From NCBI GenBank assembly GCA_017527435.1, contig JAFXQB010000001.1, positions 316,696-380,695 of the forward strand: 64,000 bases of DNA, read 5' to 3'. This document shows positions 1 through 9,786 of this stretch, piece after piece; position 1 is the stretch's first letter; each line of letters opens with the position of its first letter. A program made the translations under genes and the position numbers. The DNA is from Salinivirgaceae bacterium. GTDB taxonomy: Bacteria; Bacteroidota; Bacteroidia; Bacteroidales; SZUA-534. The notes beneath the pieces were generated by a model that was not told where the DNA came from, made no database searches, and was given only the letters and a program-made list of their open reading frames with translations.

Positions 1-118
1 ACCGCAGAAAAATCACAAGTACAATAAATACAGCCAGATAGAATCCGACAAACTTGCCAATGCGGATAAGATTGCGTTTCCAAAACGCTCTATCTTTCAG
101 TTTTTCCTTCAAATCCAT
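1..118 (-). CDS. Small membrane protein, N-terminal part only
   Basis: The reverse strand opens with an ATG at 118 and stays open to the window edge, so only the first 39 residues are visible. They are a basic head (MDLKEKLKDRAFWKRN) followed by a hydrophobic stretch (GFYLAVFIVLVIFL), which looks like one transmembrane helix with a positive-inside start. The family cannot be recognised from this fragment. It diverges from the START-domain gene, and the roughly 170 bp between them holds that gene's promoter. Confidence 0.55.
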   Translation of the reverse strand, partial: MDLKEKLKDRAFWKRNLIRIGKFVGFYLAVFIVLVIFLR

Positions 119-241
119 AGTTTTCACTTTGATTTGCAAAAGTAAATAAATATTGCGCGTCTAAATACCGATTCTGCGAATTTGGTTCCCATCATATTCT
201 TAATTTTCGCAAACAGATTGAGTAAAAGCGAAATATTTTAG

Positions 242-272
242 TTTGCAAACTGCCGATTACTTATTAAATTTG
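242..272 (+). promoter_or_regulatory. Bacteroidota-type promoter
   Basis: TTTG at 242-245 is followed after 19 nt by TAAATTTG at 265-272, matching the -33 TTG / -7 TAnnTTTG pattern of the Bacteroidota primary sigma factor. The predicted start of transcription is only about 10 nt before the first ATG of the START-domain gene. Confidence 0.6.
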
Positions 273-289
273 CAGCGTTTTTGCGCATA

Positions 290-940
290 ATGATGATGAT
301 GACAAAACGCATTTTTTTAGGGATATTCTTGTCAGTAAGCCTGTTACTGCAAGCCAATATTTCTTTTGCAAGCGATGCGGACAAAGACGCCGATTGGGTG
401 CTTGTAACCGAAGACCCTGATATTAAGGTGTTTGAGCGTTGGGTATCTGTTGAGAAGAGCCGAGCTCGCGAGCGTCAGGGAAAAATGGTGCTGAACTGCA
501 AACCCGAAGACCTGCTTTCAATCATCACCGACCCCAAGAAAACCGATATATGGATGAGCAACGTTGAAGACTGCCACATTGTGAGCCGTCTGAACAACAA
601 CGAATGGTTTGTTTATACTTTGATGAATGCCCCATGGCCTGTCGGCAAACAAGACTTTGTGTCGAAATACACGGTGTCGCGGCGGGGTGAGCGCATCATT
701 GTCAGCATCGACCAACAGACCGATCTGGTTCCGAAGAAGAAAAACATTGAGCGGCTCGATACATTCAGTGCACGCTGGGAAATAGTTCCGGTCAGCGAAA
801 ACACCATCAGCGTGAATTTCACCACGCAGTCAACTCAGCCGACCAAATATCCGCAGTGGGTGCAGGACCCTGTGGTTCGTAAAACATTCCTGAATAACAT
901 GCGCAAGTTGCGCCGTCATATCAACAGGGATAAAGCATAG
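290..940 (+). CDS. Exported START-domain (SRPBCC fold) protein
   Basis: The protein is about 216 aa. A hydrophobic signal segment (IFLGIFLSVSLLLQANISFA) precedes a single START/SRPBCC-type domain. Pointers are WVLVTEDPDIKVFERWV near the N terminus, the central NEWFVYTLMNAPWPVGKQDFV and the C-terminal pair of beta strands plus a long final helix. The family binds hydrophobic ligands such as lipids; the ligand here is unknown. Four ATG codons in a row (290, 293, 296, 299) make the exact start ambiguous; the first is chosen because of the nearby promoter. A periplasmic location is inferred from the signal peptide. It appears to be transcribed alone. Confidence 0.75.
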   Translation: MMMMTKRIFLGIFLSVSLLLQANISFASDADKDADWVLVTEDPDIKVFERWVSVEKSRARERQGKMVLNCKPEDLLSIITDPKKTDIWMSNVEDCHIVSRLNNNEWFVYTLMNAPWPVGKQDFVSKYTVSRRGERIIVSIDQQTDLVPKKKNIERLDTFSARWEIVPVSENTISVNFTTQSTQPTKYPQWVQDPVVRKTFLNNMRKLRRHINRDKA

Positions 941-1062
941 ATTTTCAACCTTTTCTGGCAGTCTCTTTTATCTGGGACAGATTACTTGTTTTTTTTGAAA
1001 ATAAGAGCAAAACGGATGTAACATTTTTGTTTTGCCGGTGTCTATTGTTTGGATGAGTTTTA

Positions 1063-1095
1063 TTTGGCGAAATTCAGCCCTTTTAGTTACATTTG
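1063..1095 (+). promoter_or_regulatory. Bacteroidota-type promoter of first CotH gene
   Basis: TTTG at 1063-1066 and TACATTTG at 1088-1095, 26 nt before the ATG at 1121. The tandem paralogue has the same TACATTTG box at 4485-4492. Confidence 0.6.
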
Positions 1096-1120
1096 AACGT
1101 TTAACACAAAACTAATTATT

Positions 1121-4100
1121 ATGAAACAACTAAAAATCTATGCGGCTATTGCCGCCACATTGTTCTTTTGTGCTAATACCAACGCACAAATTGTGATTAA
1201 CGAGTACAGCTCGTCAACTTCCACGTTTTTAGACGATGACAAAGAAGAGTCGGACTGGATTGAGCTTTTCAACACCACGGCTGCCGAAGTCGATTTGAAC
1301 GGTTGGCACCTGTCAGACAACAAGGGAAATCCTACAAAATGGACATTCCCGTCAGTGAAAGTTCCGGCTGGCGGCTATCTGCTAGTTATGGCGTCAGGTA
1401 AGAACCGAACCACTGTGGCCAACGGAAAGTATCTGCACACCAACTTTAACATCTCGTCGGATGGTGAAGCCATTTTTCTGGTAAATGCAGCCGGTAATAT
1501 TGTGCACCAAACTGATTCTGTGGTGATTCCATGTAATGCCAGTCGCGGTTTGAGCCCCAACGGCACCGGCAATTGGGCGTTCTTTGCCGAACCCACACCC
1601 GGCGCTGCCAATAGTACAAAGGCATTCGCCACATCGTCAACCGCAAGCGTGAAATTCTCGCCCGAAGGCGGCTTTCAAACATCGGCAGTGACTGTAATAC
1701 TTTCAACTGACGGCAACACACCTATATATTATACGCTCGACTGCACCGAGCCCAAGGCTTGCGATAGTCTGCTCTATACTGGTCCCATTACAGTCGACAG
1801 CACAACTGTCATCCGCGCCATCACGGTTAATGGCGATTTGATGCCCGGTCAGCCATCAACGCAAACCTACATTTTTCCGAACAGGCTGCACTTTTTGGAC
1901 CGTAGTTTTGTGACGGGAGAAGTATATCATGATACTGTGAGAATGCGATACCTTAAGCCAGGAGTGGATACAAATATGGTTTATGAGATTTATTCAAACG
2001 GCGGTGATATAAGCGAATATGTGTTTGATTCATTAGTGGTTTATAACCCGCACTATGTTCAAATACATCCATCATCGTTCAATTTGCCAGTTTTTTCACT
2101 TACAACCGAACCTGCCAATCTGTGGGATTATAATACAGGTATTTATGTGGCTGGTCCCAATTATGAAAACGAAGAACCATATTATGGTGCCAATTTCCAT
2201 CAAGAATGGGAACGCCACGTGCACGTAGAATTTTACTGGACTGATGGCTCAAAACGGCTCGATCAGGATGCTGGATTTAAGATTGCGGGTGCGTGGAGTC
2301 GCAGCAATTACCAGAAATCATTTGCACTACACGCACGCAGCGAATATGGGAAGAAGTATTTTGATGCAAAACTGTTCGACGAGCTCGACATTACACGGTT
2401 TAAATCGTTCGTGCTGCGTGATTCGGGCAACGATTGCAATTCAACACACTTCCGCGATGCAATGATTACACATCTCGTTGCAAATAATAATATTGATATT
2501 CAAGCATATCAACCTGCCGTTGTGTATTTGAATGGTGAGTATTGGGGCATTTTGAATATTCGTGAAAAGCTGAACGAATATTACGTTGAGAGCCACTATC
2601 CACACGTAGACCACGACAAGGTTGACATTTTGGCTGGAAAAGGCGATGGTATGACAGCTTCGGAAGGAGATTTGACCGATTACAATTCGATGATGGATTT
2701 CATCCAGTCACACGATTTGACCGATGACGACAACTATCAGAAGGTGGCTGCGCAAATAGATGTGGATGAGTATATCGAGTATCTTGTATCGGAAATTTAT
2801 GGTGGCAACGATGATTGGCCGCATAACAACGTGAAGATGTGGAAATCAAAGAAAAATGGTGGCCGCTGGCGTTGGATGCTCTACGACACCGACCAGTCGT
2901 ATGACATTAATTGGGGCAGAGCAGAGGACAAGGCCAATTACGATAAATTGGGGAAATGCCTGTCAGAAAAGGGCAAGAACGGCGATACATGGTCAAATGT
3001 TATGTTGCGCAATATGGTGAAAAACACATCTTTTCGTAACGAACTTGCCAACCGTTTTGCTGACCGCATGAACCGCGAATTTCTTCCAACAAATATCGAT
3101 AAACTGATTGACAGTCTGTATAATAACATAAAAGATGAGATGTATTATCATTCCAATCTTTGGGGTGGTGGCGATGATGGCAGCGTTATGAAGAATTTTG
3201 CAAAAGAACGACCCGCAAATATGCGAAACCATCTGCGCAAGCATTTCGAAGTGGGCGATGATGTTGTGCTTACACTCGACAATAGCGACAGCAAAGCCGG
3301 TTACATCGAACTCAACTCGCTGACACTGAAAAAGTTCCCATGGAACGGCAGCTATTTTACTAATGTTCCGGTGAAGTTGCGTGCTGTGGCACGGCCTGGC
3401 TACAAGTTTGTGCGCTGGGAAAACACCGACAGCAAAGAAACCATAAGCACTAGCGCTGGCATCTCGCTCTCACTGGCATCTAATGCGTCAATCAAAGCAG
3501 TCTTCGAGCCCGATGCAAACGCACTATTTAACAGCATGGTTATAAACGAAATAAACTATAAGTCGGCTGACGATTTCGATACCAAAGACTGGATTGAGCT
3601 TTACAACACAACTGCCGCTGCAATCAACGTTTCGGGTTGGAAACTACTTGACGGCGAGGCAGATGAACCTTTCATTATTCCTGCTGGCACAGTCATTGAG
3701 CCTTACGGCTATTTGGTTGTGGCCGAGAATCAAAACAAATTGCTCAAGTATAACCCCGAAGTAACAAACTATGTAGGCGATTTCAAATTCGGATTAGGCA
3801 AGGAAGACAAAGTGCAGCTATTTGATATAGAAGGACACCTCATCGATGAGATTGAGTACGCTAAATCGTGGGGCGACGCCAACGGAACAGGTAAGACCTT
3901 AGCTCTGACCGACCCATTCGCCGACAACGCAAACTATAAGTTATGGAATGTCAGCGACATGCATGGCACACCTGGTGCGCAAAATGGATTATTCAAACCA
4001 TCGAACACTGATTTTAATTCGAATGAGAAAATCAAAGTCGATAATACACCTGATGAAAGCGTTGACATAGATAATGTTCAAGTGATTAACATGACGGCCG

Positions 4101-4351
4101 TATGCTACCCGAACCCTGTAAGCAGCAATGCTTCAATTGTCTGGACGCAGACAGCTGACGCCAATGTGCAGATTGAACTGTTTAACGCTTTTGGCACTAT
4201 TGTGGCACAAATCTGCAACGATTGGTACGAACAGGGCCGTCACAATATCGATATCAGCCATGCTATCGGCGGTTGTACACCGGGTTTGTATGTTGCTCGA
4301 GTCAGCATTGATGGTCAGACACCACTCAACGTGCGGATTATCAAGCAATAG
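1121..4351 (+). CDS. Secreted CotH-kinase / lamin-tail-domain protein with T9SS-type C-terminus
   Basis: The 1076-aa product has a signal peptide ending at NTNA. Domains in order: lamin-tail domain (about 25-140, IVINEYSS...DWIELFNT); chitobiase C-terminal-like beta domain (about 175-250, PIYYTLDCTEP); CotH domain (about 320-690, with LNGEYWGILNIREKLNEYY, a DHDKVDIL stretch and the YDTDQSYD acidic motif); an InlB-B-like beta domain (about 735-800); a second lamin-tail domain (about 805-925); and a final ~85 residues beginning CYPNPVSSNASI and ending VRIIKQ, typical of T9SS type A sorting domains. CotH homologues in spores are protein kinases; in Bacteroidota the same fold is common on surface proteins of unknown substrate. 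Tandem paralogue of the next gene. Confidence 0.85.
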   Translation: MKQLKIYAAIAATLFFCANTNAQIVINEYSSSTSTFLDDDKEESDWIELFNTTAAEVDLNGWHLSDNKGNPTKWTFPSVKVPAGGYLLVMASGKNRTTVANGKYLHTNFNISSDGEAIFLVNAAGNIVHQTDSVVIPCNASRGLSPNGTGNWAFFAEPTPGAANSTKAFATSSTASVKFSPEGGFQTSAVTVILSTDGNTPIYYTLDCTEPKACDSLLYTGPITVDSTTVIRAITVNGDLMPGQPSTQTYIFPNRLHFLDRSFVTGEVYHDTVRMRYLKPGVDTNMVYEIYSNGGDISEYVFDSLVVYNPHYVQIHPSSFNLPVFSLTTEPANLWDYNTGIYVAGPNYENEEPYYGANFHQEWERHVHVEFYWTDGSKRLDQDAGFKIAGAWSRSNYQKSFALHARSEYGKKYFDAKLFDELDITRFKSFVLRDSGNDCNSTHFRDAMITHLVANNNIDIQAYQPAVVYLNGEYWGILNIREKLNEYYVESHYPHVDHDKVDILAGKGDGMTASEGDLTDYNSMMDFIQSHDLTDDDNYQKVAAQIDVDEYIEYLVSEIYGGNDDWPHNNVKMWKSKKNGGRWRWMLYDTDQSYDINWGRAEDKANYDKLGKCLSEKGKNGDTWSNVMLRNMVKNTSFRNELANRFADRMNREFLPTNIDKLIDSLYNNIKDEMYYHSNLWGGGDDGSVMKNFAKERPANMRNHLRKHFEVGDDVVLTLDNSDSKAGYIELNSLTLKKFPWNGSYFTNVPVKLRAVARPGYKFVRWENTDSKETISTSAGISLSLASNASIKAVFEPDANALFNSMVINEINYKSADDFDTKDWIELYNTTAAAINVSGWKLLDGEADEPFIIPAGTVIEPYGYLVVAENQNKLLKYNPEVTNYVGDFKFGLGKEDKVQLFDIEGHLIDEIEYAKSWGDANGTGKTLALTDPFADNANYKLWNVSDMHGTPGAQNGLFKPSNTDFNSNEKIKVDNTPDESVDIDNVQVINMTAVCYPNPVSSNASIVWTQTADANVQIELFNAFGTIVAQICNDWYEQGRHNIDISHAIGGCTPGLYVARVSIDGQTPLNVRIIKQ

Positions 4352-4352
4352 C

Positions 4353-4415
4353 AAAAGTGCTATGCACTTTTATACACATCGGCAGTTGGCAAAATGGCTG
4401 ACTGCCGATTTTTTT
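4353..4415 (+). terminator. Tandem terminator hairpins after first CotH gene
   Basis: AAAAGTGC-TAT-GCACTTTT (4353-4371) starts just past the stop codon. A second hairpin, TCGGCAGT (4379-4386) with ACTGCCGA (4401-4408), is followed by seven T. The pair should separate the two CotH genes into independent units. Confidence 0.7.
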
Positions 4416-4463
4416 GTGTGTTATTTAGCCGACCGTTATGCGCTTTTCGACGACAAAAAAGAC

Positions 4464-4492
4464 TTGCACGTTCTATTTAAGTGCTACATTTG
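4464..4492 (+). promoter_or_regulatory. Bacteroidota-type promoter of second CotH gene
   Basis: TTG at 4464-4466 and TACATTTG at 4485-4492, 24 nt before the chosen ATG at 4517. This supports that start over an upstream in-frame ATG at 4481, which would lie before the -7 box. Confidence 0.6.
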
Positions 4493-4516
4493 CGCGTTTT
4501 AGAAAACTACGTAATA

Positions 4517-7500
4517 ATGAAAAAATTTCAATTGCTCGCTTTTTCGGTTTTAACCGCAATGGCAGCCAACGCACAAATTGTAATCAACGAATATTGCGCA
4601 AACTCAACGTCATTTCTTGACGAGTATGGTGACAGTAATGACTGGATTGAATTGCTGAATACGTCATCGGCTGATGTCAACCTTGAAGGATGGCATCTGT
4701 CGGACAAGGCTGACAACCTTACAAAATGGACATTTCCTGCAATTACAATCAAGGCGGGAGAATATTTGAAGATATTCGCTTCGAGCAAAGATTTGAAAGA
4801 AATTGCCGCCGGCAAGTTCCTGCACACAAATTTCAATATTTCGTCGGACGGAGAAGCGTTTTTCTTAAGTGACGCTTCGGGAAAGATTATCCATCAGACT
4901 GATTCAATCGCCGTTCCAAACGATGTAAGTCGCGGTTTGAGTCCCGATGGCAACGGAAGTTGGGTGTTCTTTGCGGAGCCCACACCCGGTGCCGCCAACA
5001 CCACCAAAACCTTTGCAACTGCGCAAACGCCGCAAGTAAGAATATCACCCGAAGGCGGCGTGAAGACATCGGCGGTCACAATCACACTGGAAACCGATGG
5101 CAGCTCACCAATATATTACACACTCGATTGCACCGTCCCGACCAAGAACTCACAAAAGTACACAGGCCCGATAACCGTTGACACGACGACAGTTATCCGC
5201 GCCATCACCTTCAACGACGATATGTTGCCCGCACAACCGGCGACTCAATCATACATTTTCGGGAACAAACTGAAATGGACAAACAGAAATGAAGAGTGGA
5301 TTTCTGACAACAATAATAACAATGGCGGAGGCTGGGGAGGCTGGGGAGGCTTCGGAGGCTGGGGCGATAGCGGACACTATGGCCCTGTAACAGAAACAGG
5401 CTGCACCGAAATTGGACATGACACAAAATTCACCTTACCTGTATTTTCTCTTACGGTGGAGCCAAATGATTTATGGGATTACAATACAGGCATTTATGTT
5501 AAAGGTGAAAATGCGGAAAGAAATGAGCCGTTCTACAATGCCAATTTCCATCAAGACTGGGAACGTCCAATTCACGTAGAGCTATATTGGACCGATGGGC
5601 AACAAATCATAAATCAGGATGCAGGTGTACAAATTGCCGGTGCGTATAGTCGTAAAAACGAACAAAAATCGTTTGCCATACACGCCCGAAGCGCTTATGG
5701 GAAAAAGTATTTCGAAGCGAAACTGTTTGATGAACTCGATATAACAAGATTTAAATCATTCACACTTAGAGATTCGGGAAATGACTTTGCCGAAACCCAT
5801 TTCCGCGATGCGATGATAACTCATTTAGTAGCGAATAATAACATTGATATTCAAGCATATCAACCTGCCATCATATTCCTTAATGGCGAATTCTGGGGCA
5901 TACTGAACATTCGTGAAAAACTGAATGAACACTACATTGAGAATCACTATCCCCATGTTGATCATGACAAAGTTGATATCATGGCGGTTAATACTTCGAC
6001 AAATAGCATGATGGCGTCGGAGGGTGATGAAAATGACTATAACGCTCTAATAAACTACGTTAAATCAAACGATATGGCGGACAACGCCTACTATCAGCAT
6101 ATAGCATCACTTATCGATATCGATGAATACATTGAATATATGGTATCTGAAATTTATGCTGCAAATAGCGATTGGCCACATAATAATGTCAAAACATGGA
6201 AATCGAAAAAAAATGGCGGCCGGTGGCGTTGGTGTCTTTATGACATGGATCAGTCATATTCAATATGGAATCGTGACCAATCCGGTGATGACAGATTAGG
6301 TGCATGCTTGGATAATAACGATTTCGGTGGCCGCGCCTGGGCTAATGTCTTATTTATCAATCTGACTAAAAATGAAGATTTCCGCAATTCGCTTGCAAAC
6401 CGCTTTGCCGACCGAATGAATAATGAATTCTTGCCCGAGAACGTTAACCATCTTATTGACAGTCTTTATAATAACATATCGGAAGAAATCAAATTCCATA
6501 ACAGCCGTTGGAATATACAGGGATATGATGATAAACCTGGACAAATGAAAGACTTTGCCCAAAAACGTCCCAACAATATGCGCAACCACCTGCGCAATCA
6601 TTTTAAAGTAGGCGCTGATGTCAAAGTCACACTCTGCACCAACGATGATAAAGCCGGATATGTGCAGCTTAACTCGCTTACACTAAAGAAATTTCCTTGG
6701 AGCGGCACGTATTTTAAAGATGTGCCCATTTCAATCCGTGCGATTGCCCGACCTGGCTACAAATTCTCACATTGGGAAGATGCCAACGGCAACAATGTTG
6801 ACGATCATGCGGCTATAAACGTGAAACTTGATGCAGCATCGGAGTATACGGCTGTTTTTGAACCATCCGATTTGAATTATTGCAACGTGGTTATTAATGA
6901 GATTAATTTCAAATCGGCTGATGACTTTGATACCAAGGATTGGATTGAACTCTACAATACCACTTCGGCTGCCATCAATATTTCTGATTGGAAAATCAGC
7001 AACAATGACACCGATGGCACTTTCACCTTGCCTAAAGGAACAATGCTACCGCCATATGGCTACCTAGTGGTAAGTTCAAACCAAAACAAACTATACAAAC
7101 TAGAACCGAATTTGAAAAATGTGGTAGGCGACTTCTCTTTTGGTCTCGGCAAATCAGAAAAACTGCAATTATTTGATTCCGAAGGAAATCTTATCGACGA
7201 AGTTGAATACAACAGTAAATCGTGGGGTGACGCTGATGGCAACGGTTATACCTTGGCTCTGTCTGATCCGTTTGCCGATAACGCTAGTTATAAGTTGTGG
7301 AATGCCAACGACATGCACGGAACCCCCGGTAGAGAGAATGGCAATTTCAATCCTTCGCATACAGATTTCAGCATTGCCGACAATACCTTCTCTGTTGGTG
7401 TTGACGATGCCCCCGTGGCCAATGTACAGGCAATGTGCTACCCGAACCCGTTCAGAACCAATGCGGCTATCGTGTGGGAACAAGCCACCGACGCCGACGT

Positions 7501-7684
7501 TGTTATTGAGCTGTATGCTGTTAGCGGATTGAAGCTGGCAACAACCGCCGACGGCGCATTCGAGCCGGGACTGCACAGAATCGATATCAGCCACATTGTT
7601 GGCAACTGGACATCAGGTTTGTATTTTGCAAAAATCACCGCCGATGGTCAAAAGCCGATTATCTTGAAGATTATGAAACAATAA
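4517..7684 (+). CDS. Secreted CotH-kinase / lamin-tail-domain protein, paralogue with Gly-Trp insert
   Basis: About 1055 aa with the same order as its neighbour: signal peptide (MKKFQLLAFSVLTAMAANA), lamin-tail, chitobiase C-terminal-like, CotH, InlB-B-like, second lamin-tail, T9SS-type tail starting CYPNPFRTNAAI and ending LKIMKQ. The CotH acidic motif is YDMDQSYS instead of YDTDQSYD. Between the chitobiase-like and CotH domains it has a low-complexity run of Asn then Gly/Trp repeats (5308-5370) that the neighbour lacks; there the neighbour has an ordinary 40-residue linker. The two genes are strongly similar through the CotH core, so a tandem duplication is likely. Starting at 4517 gives a clean signal peptide; an upstream start would prefix it with charged residues. 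Confidence 0.85.
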   Translation: MKKFQLLAFSVLTAMAANAQIVINEYCANSTSFLDEYGDSNDWIELLNTSSADVNLEGWHLSDKADNLTKWTFPAITIKAGEYLKIFASSKDLKEIAAGKFLHTNFNISSDGEAFFLSDASGKIIHQTDSIAVPNDVSRGLSPDGNGSWVFFAEPTPGAANTTKTFATAQTPQVRISPEGGVKTSAVTITLETDGSSPIYYTLDCTVPTKNSQKYTGPITVDTTTVIRAITFNDDMLPAQPATQSYIFGNKLKWTNRNEEWISDNNNNNGGGWGGWGGFGGWGDSGHYGPVTETGCTEIGHDTKFTLPVFSLTVEPNDLWDYNTGIYVKGENAERNEPFYNANFHQDWERPIHVELYWTDGQQIINQDAGVQIAGAYSRKNEQKSFAIHARSAYGKKYFEAKLFDELDITRFKSFTLRDSGNDFAETHFRDAMITHLVANNNIDIQAYQPAIIFLNGEFWGILNIREKLNEHYIENHYPHVDHDKVDIMAVNTSTNSMMASEGDENDYNALINYVKSNDMADNAYYQHIASLIDIDEYIEYMVSEIYAANSDWPHNNVKTWKSKKNGGRWRWCLYDMDQSYSIWNRDQSGDDRLGACLDNNDFGGRAWANVLFINLTKNEDFRNSLANRFADRMNNEFLPENVNHLIDSLYNNISEEIKFHNSRWNIQGYDDKPGQMKDFAQKRPNNMRNHLRNHFKVGADVKVTLCTNDDKAGYVQLNSLTLKKFPWSGTYFKDVPISIRAIARPGYKFSHWEDANGNNVDDHAAINVKLDAASEYTAVFEPSDLNYCNVVINEINFKSADDFDTKDWIELYNTTSAAINISDWKISNNDTDGTFTLPKGTMLPPYGYLVVSSNQNKLYKLEPNLKNVVGDFSFGLGKSEKLQLFDSEGNLIDEVEYNSKSWGDADGNGYTLALSDPFADNASYKLWNANDMHGTPGRENGNFNPSHTDFSIADNTFSVGVDDAPVANVQAMCYPNPFRTNAAIVWEQATDADVVIELYAVSGLKLATTADGAFEPGLHRIDISHIVGNWTSGLYFAKITADGQKPIILKIMKQ

Positions 7685-7706
7685 GGAAAGTGAATATACG
7701 ATTCAG

Positions 7707-7739
7707 CAAACGGCAACCCGCCAATCGGGTTGCCGTTTG
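7707..7739 (+). terminator. Strong intrinsic terminator
   Basis: A 14-bp perfect stem (CAAACGGCAACCCG / CGGGTTGCCGTTTG) with a 5-nt loop, followed by TTGTTTTG. It lies 22 nt after the second CotH stop. Confidence 0.8.
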
Positions 7740-7805
7740 TTGTTTTGTGCAAAGTGCGATTCAATGATACGACGTTTCAACTATCTTCGCGGCAAATTTT
7801 GGGTT

Positions 7806-8495
7806 ATGGCACTCATTCTATCATTGGAGACATCGACGTCGGTGTGTTCGGCGGCGCTGGCCCGCGACGGCCGACTGCTGGCGGAGCGCGTGAGCTACGA
7901 AGGCAAATCGCACGCAACGCTGCTCACTGTTTTTGTTGAACAGATTCTGGCCGAGACAGGCATTGAAGCCACCGCGCTCGACGCTGTGGCCGTGAGTCAG
8001 GGACCTGGCTCGTACACTGGGCTGCGCATCGGCGTTTCAACCGCCAAGGGCATCTGCTACGCCACTGGCGCAAAGCTGATTGCTGTGGACACGCTGAAGG
8101 CAATGGCCATTATGGCCGAGAAAAACGCCACACCGCGCCCCAACCTTTTCTGCTCAATGATTGACGCCCGCCGAATGGAAGTTTACACGGCCATTTACAA
8201 TGCTGATTTAGAGCAGATTTGCGACACTCGGGCTTTGGTTGTTGACGAAAACAGTTTTGCCAACGAGCTAAAAACCAACACAATAGCATTCTACGGCGAC
8301 GGTGCCGACAAGTGCCGCAGTGTGATTACATCGGCCAACGCCCGCTTTATTGACGGCATCTGTCCGCTGGCGGCCAATATGGTGCCGCTTGCCGAAAAGG
8401 CCTACGCCGCCGCCGATTTCAAAGACGTGGCCTACTTCGACCCGTTCTACTTGAAGGATTTTGTGGCCACCGTGGCCAAACACAAGGTGCTTTAG
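7806..8495 (+). CDS. tsaB: tRNA threonylcarbamoyladenosine biosynthesis protein TsaB
   Basis: 229 aa, an ASKHA-fold protein that partners TsaD and TsaE in making t6A at position 37 of ANN-decoding tRNAs. Family signatures are the start MALILSLETSTSVCSAAL and the motif QGPGSYTGLRIGVSTAKG. The start at 7806 is chosen because the upstream in-frame extension has no family character. The length is typical. The gene overlaps nothing and is followed after 4 nt by the DUF4421 gene, so the two are probably co-transcribed. Confidence 0.92.
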   Translation: MALILSLETSTSVCSAALARDGRLLAERVSYEGKSHATLLTVFVEQILAETGIEATALDAVAVSQGPGSYTGLRIGVSTAKGICYATGAKLIAVDTLKAMAIMAEKNATPRPNLFCSMIDARRMEVYTAIYNADLEQICDTRALVVDENSFANELKTNTIAFYGDGADKCRSVITSANARFIDGICPLAANMVPLAEKAYAAADFKDVAYFDPFYLKDFVATVAKHKVL

Positions 8496-8499
8496 CTCA

Positions 8500-9603
8500 A
8501 TGCGCGCGCGTCTGGCTTTATCGGTTTTACTGCTGACGGCTACCTTCGGTCAGTTGGAAGCGCAGTGGCTGAAAGAGACGTACGTCAGCGTGTTTGCCGC
8601 CGAACGCGACACCAACTACATTCAGGATTTGAGCCGAATGTTCAGTGTCAACGCATCGGTGTTCCAAAAAAACTCGGCCTTCAGCATCGACGACCTGAAA
8701 AACCTGTCATCACTGCAATACGCTTGTTCGGACTCGTCGGCATCGGTGAGTGCGGGATTCGCCTATAAGTGGCTGTCGCTCAGCCTTGGTGTCAGCACGG
8801 GCCTGCTCGACCGCCACCGCACGGGCCGCAAAACCGTTCTCTCGACTCAGGTGCTGCTGCCCGCCGTGACGCTGAAGCTGGGCGCCAACTTCTACGAAGG
8901 CTACTATCTGGCGAACGCCGAAAACATTCTGCAAAACTGGCCTGCGGGCACCCGCTTCGACCGCCCCGACATCAGCACCGCATCACTGCGCGTTTCGGCC
9001 GACTACTATTTCAACTACACGCAATATTCGCGTAAAGCGCTGACGTCGCACGGCGAGCTGCAACGCAAAACAGCGGGCTCGGCCATTGCTGGGATTCTGT
9101 TCAACGTGAATATGGTGAGCGGCGATTCGTCGCTTGTGCCGCGGAATGTGAACGACTCGGTTTACAACTATCGCGAGCAAATCAAATATGTGAGCAACAC
9201 GCTCATTGGCGCTGGCGGCGGCTATGCGCGGACGTTTGTCACCCCTGCGGGGATTTATTTCAATCTTGATATGCAGATGGGCCTGGCCTACAACAAATGC
9301 TTTCTGCAACTCGACGGCGCGCCCGACCGCAACCACAATGCGCTGAATCTCTATTTTCAGGGCGATTTGAGTGTGGGATTCAACAGCAAGCACTGGTTTG
9401 CCAACCTTGGCGGAAACATTCTGGCCATTGAGTCGCCGATGGGCAACGACGGCGCGAGCATCAACAATACGAGTGGTATGATTCGGGCCACGGTGGCCTA
9501 TCGTTTCGAACTTGAAAAGAACTACGGCGTGGGCGAACTTTTTTCTGCCAAATGGCAACAATGGCGCGAGCGCAGGGCCGAGAAGAAGGCGGGGAATAGT
9601 TAG
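8500..9603 (+). CDS. DUF4421-like outer-membrane-type protein
   Basis: 367 aa with a signal peptide (MRARLALSVLLLTATFGQLEA) and alternating hydrophobic beta strands (for example AGFAYKWLSLSLGVSTGLL and HWFANLGGNILAIES), as expected for a small beta-barrel. The pattern matches the DUF4421 family common in Bacteroidota; no function is known for it. The start follows the tsaB stop by 4 nt. The assignment rests on remembered family features, not on a search. Confidence 0.65.
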   Translation: MRARLALSVLLLTATFGQLEAQWLKETYVSVFAAERDTNYIQDLSRMFSVNASVFQKNSAFSIDDLKNLSSLQYACSDSSASVSAGFAYKWLSLSLGVSTGLLDRHRTGRKTVLSTQVLLPAVTLKLGANFYEGYYLANAENILQNWPAGTRFDRPDISTASLRVSADYYFNYTQYSRKALTSHGELQRKTAGSAIAGILFNVNMVSGDSSLVPRNVNDSVYNYREQIKYVSNTLIGAGGGYARTFVTPAGIYFNLDMQMGLAYNKCFLQLDGAPDRNHNALNLYFQGDLSVGFNSKHWFANLGGNILAIESPMGNDGASINNTSGMIRATVAYRFELEKNYGVGELFSAKWQQWRERRAEKKAGNS

Positions 9604-9604
9604 T

Positions 9605-9620
9605 CCCGATAGTTATCGGG
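9605..9620. repeat. CCCGATA-GT-TATCGGG palindrome, copy 1
   Basis: Seven-bp perfect arms around GT. A second, fully symmetric copy is at 10471-10488 and a partial copy at 19245-19260, all in spacers. No gene-specific role is apparent. Confidence 0.7.
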
Positions 9621-9756
9621 ATTAGAAGTTAGGATTTAAAAGTTAGAAGTTAGAAGATAATGACTTCTGCTTTTTTGCAAGCCGATTCAATAGCCGCACA
9701 TCGCACTTTTCGCCTTACACTTTCAACATTCGTCTTTACTCTTTAAGTTAAAATGC

Positions 9757-9764
9757 TATTTTTG
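9757..9764 (+). promoter_or_regulatory. -7 box of the LysE gene
   Basis: TATTTTTG, matching TAnnTTTG, lies 22 nt before the ATG at 9787. No clear -33 TTG is seen. Confidence 0.45.
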
Positions 9765-9786
9765 CAGTTCGCTTGCGTTATGCAGT

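Noticed and set aside
9605..9620. Intrinsic terminator of the DUF4421 gene
   Set aside because: The palindrome has only a 2-nt centre and no T run, and near-identical copies lie in other spacers, so it is listed as a repeat.
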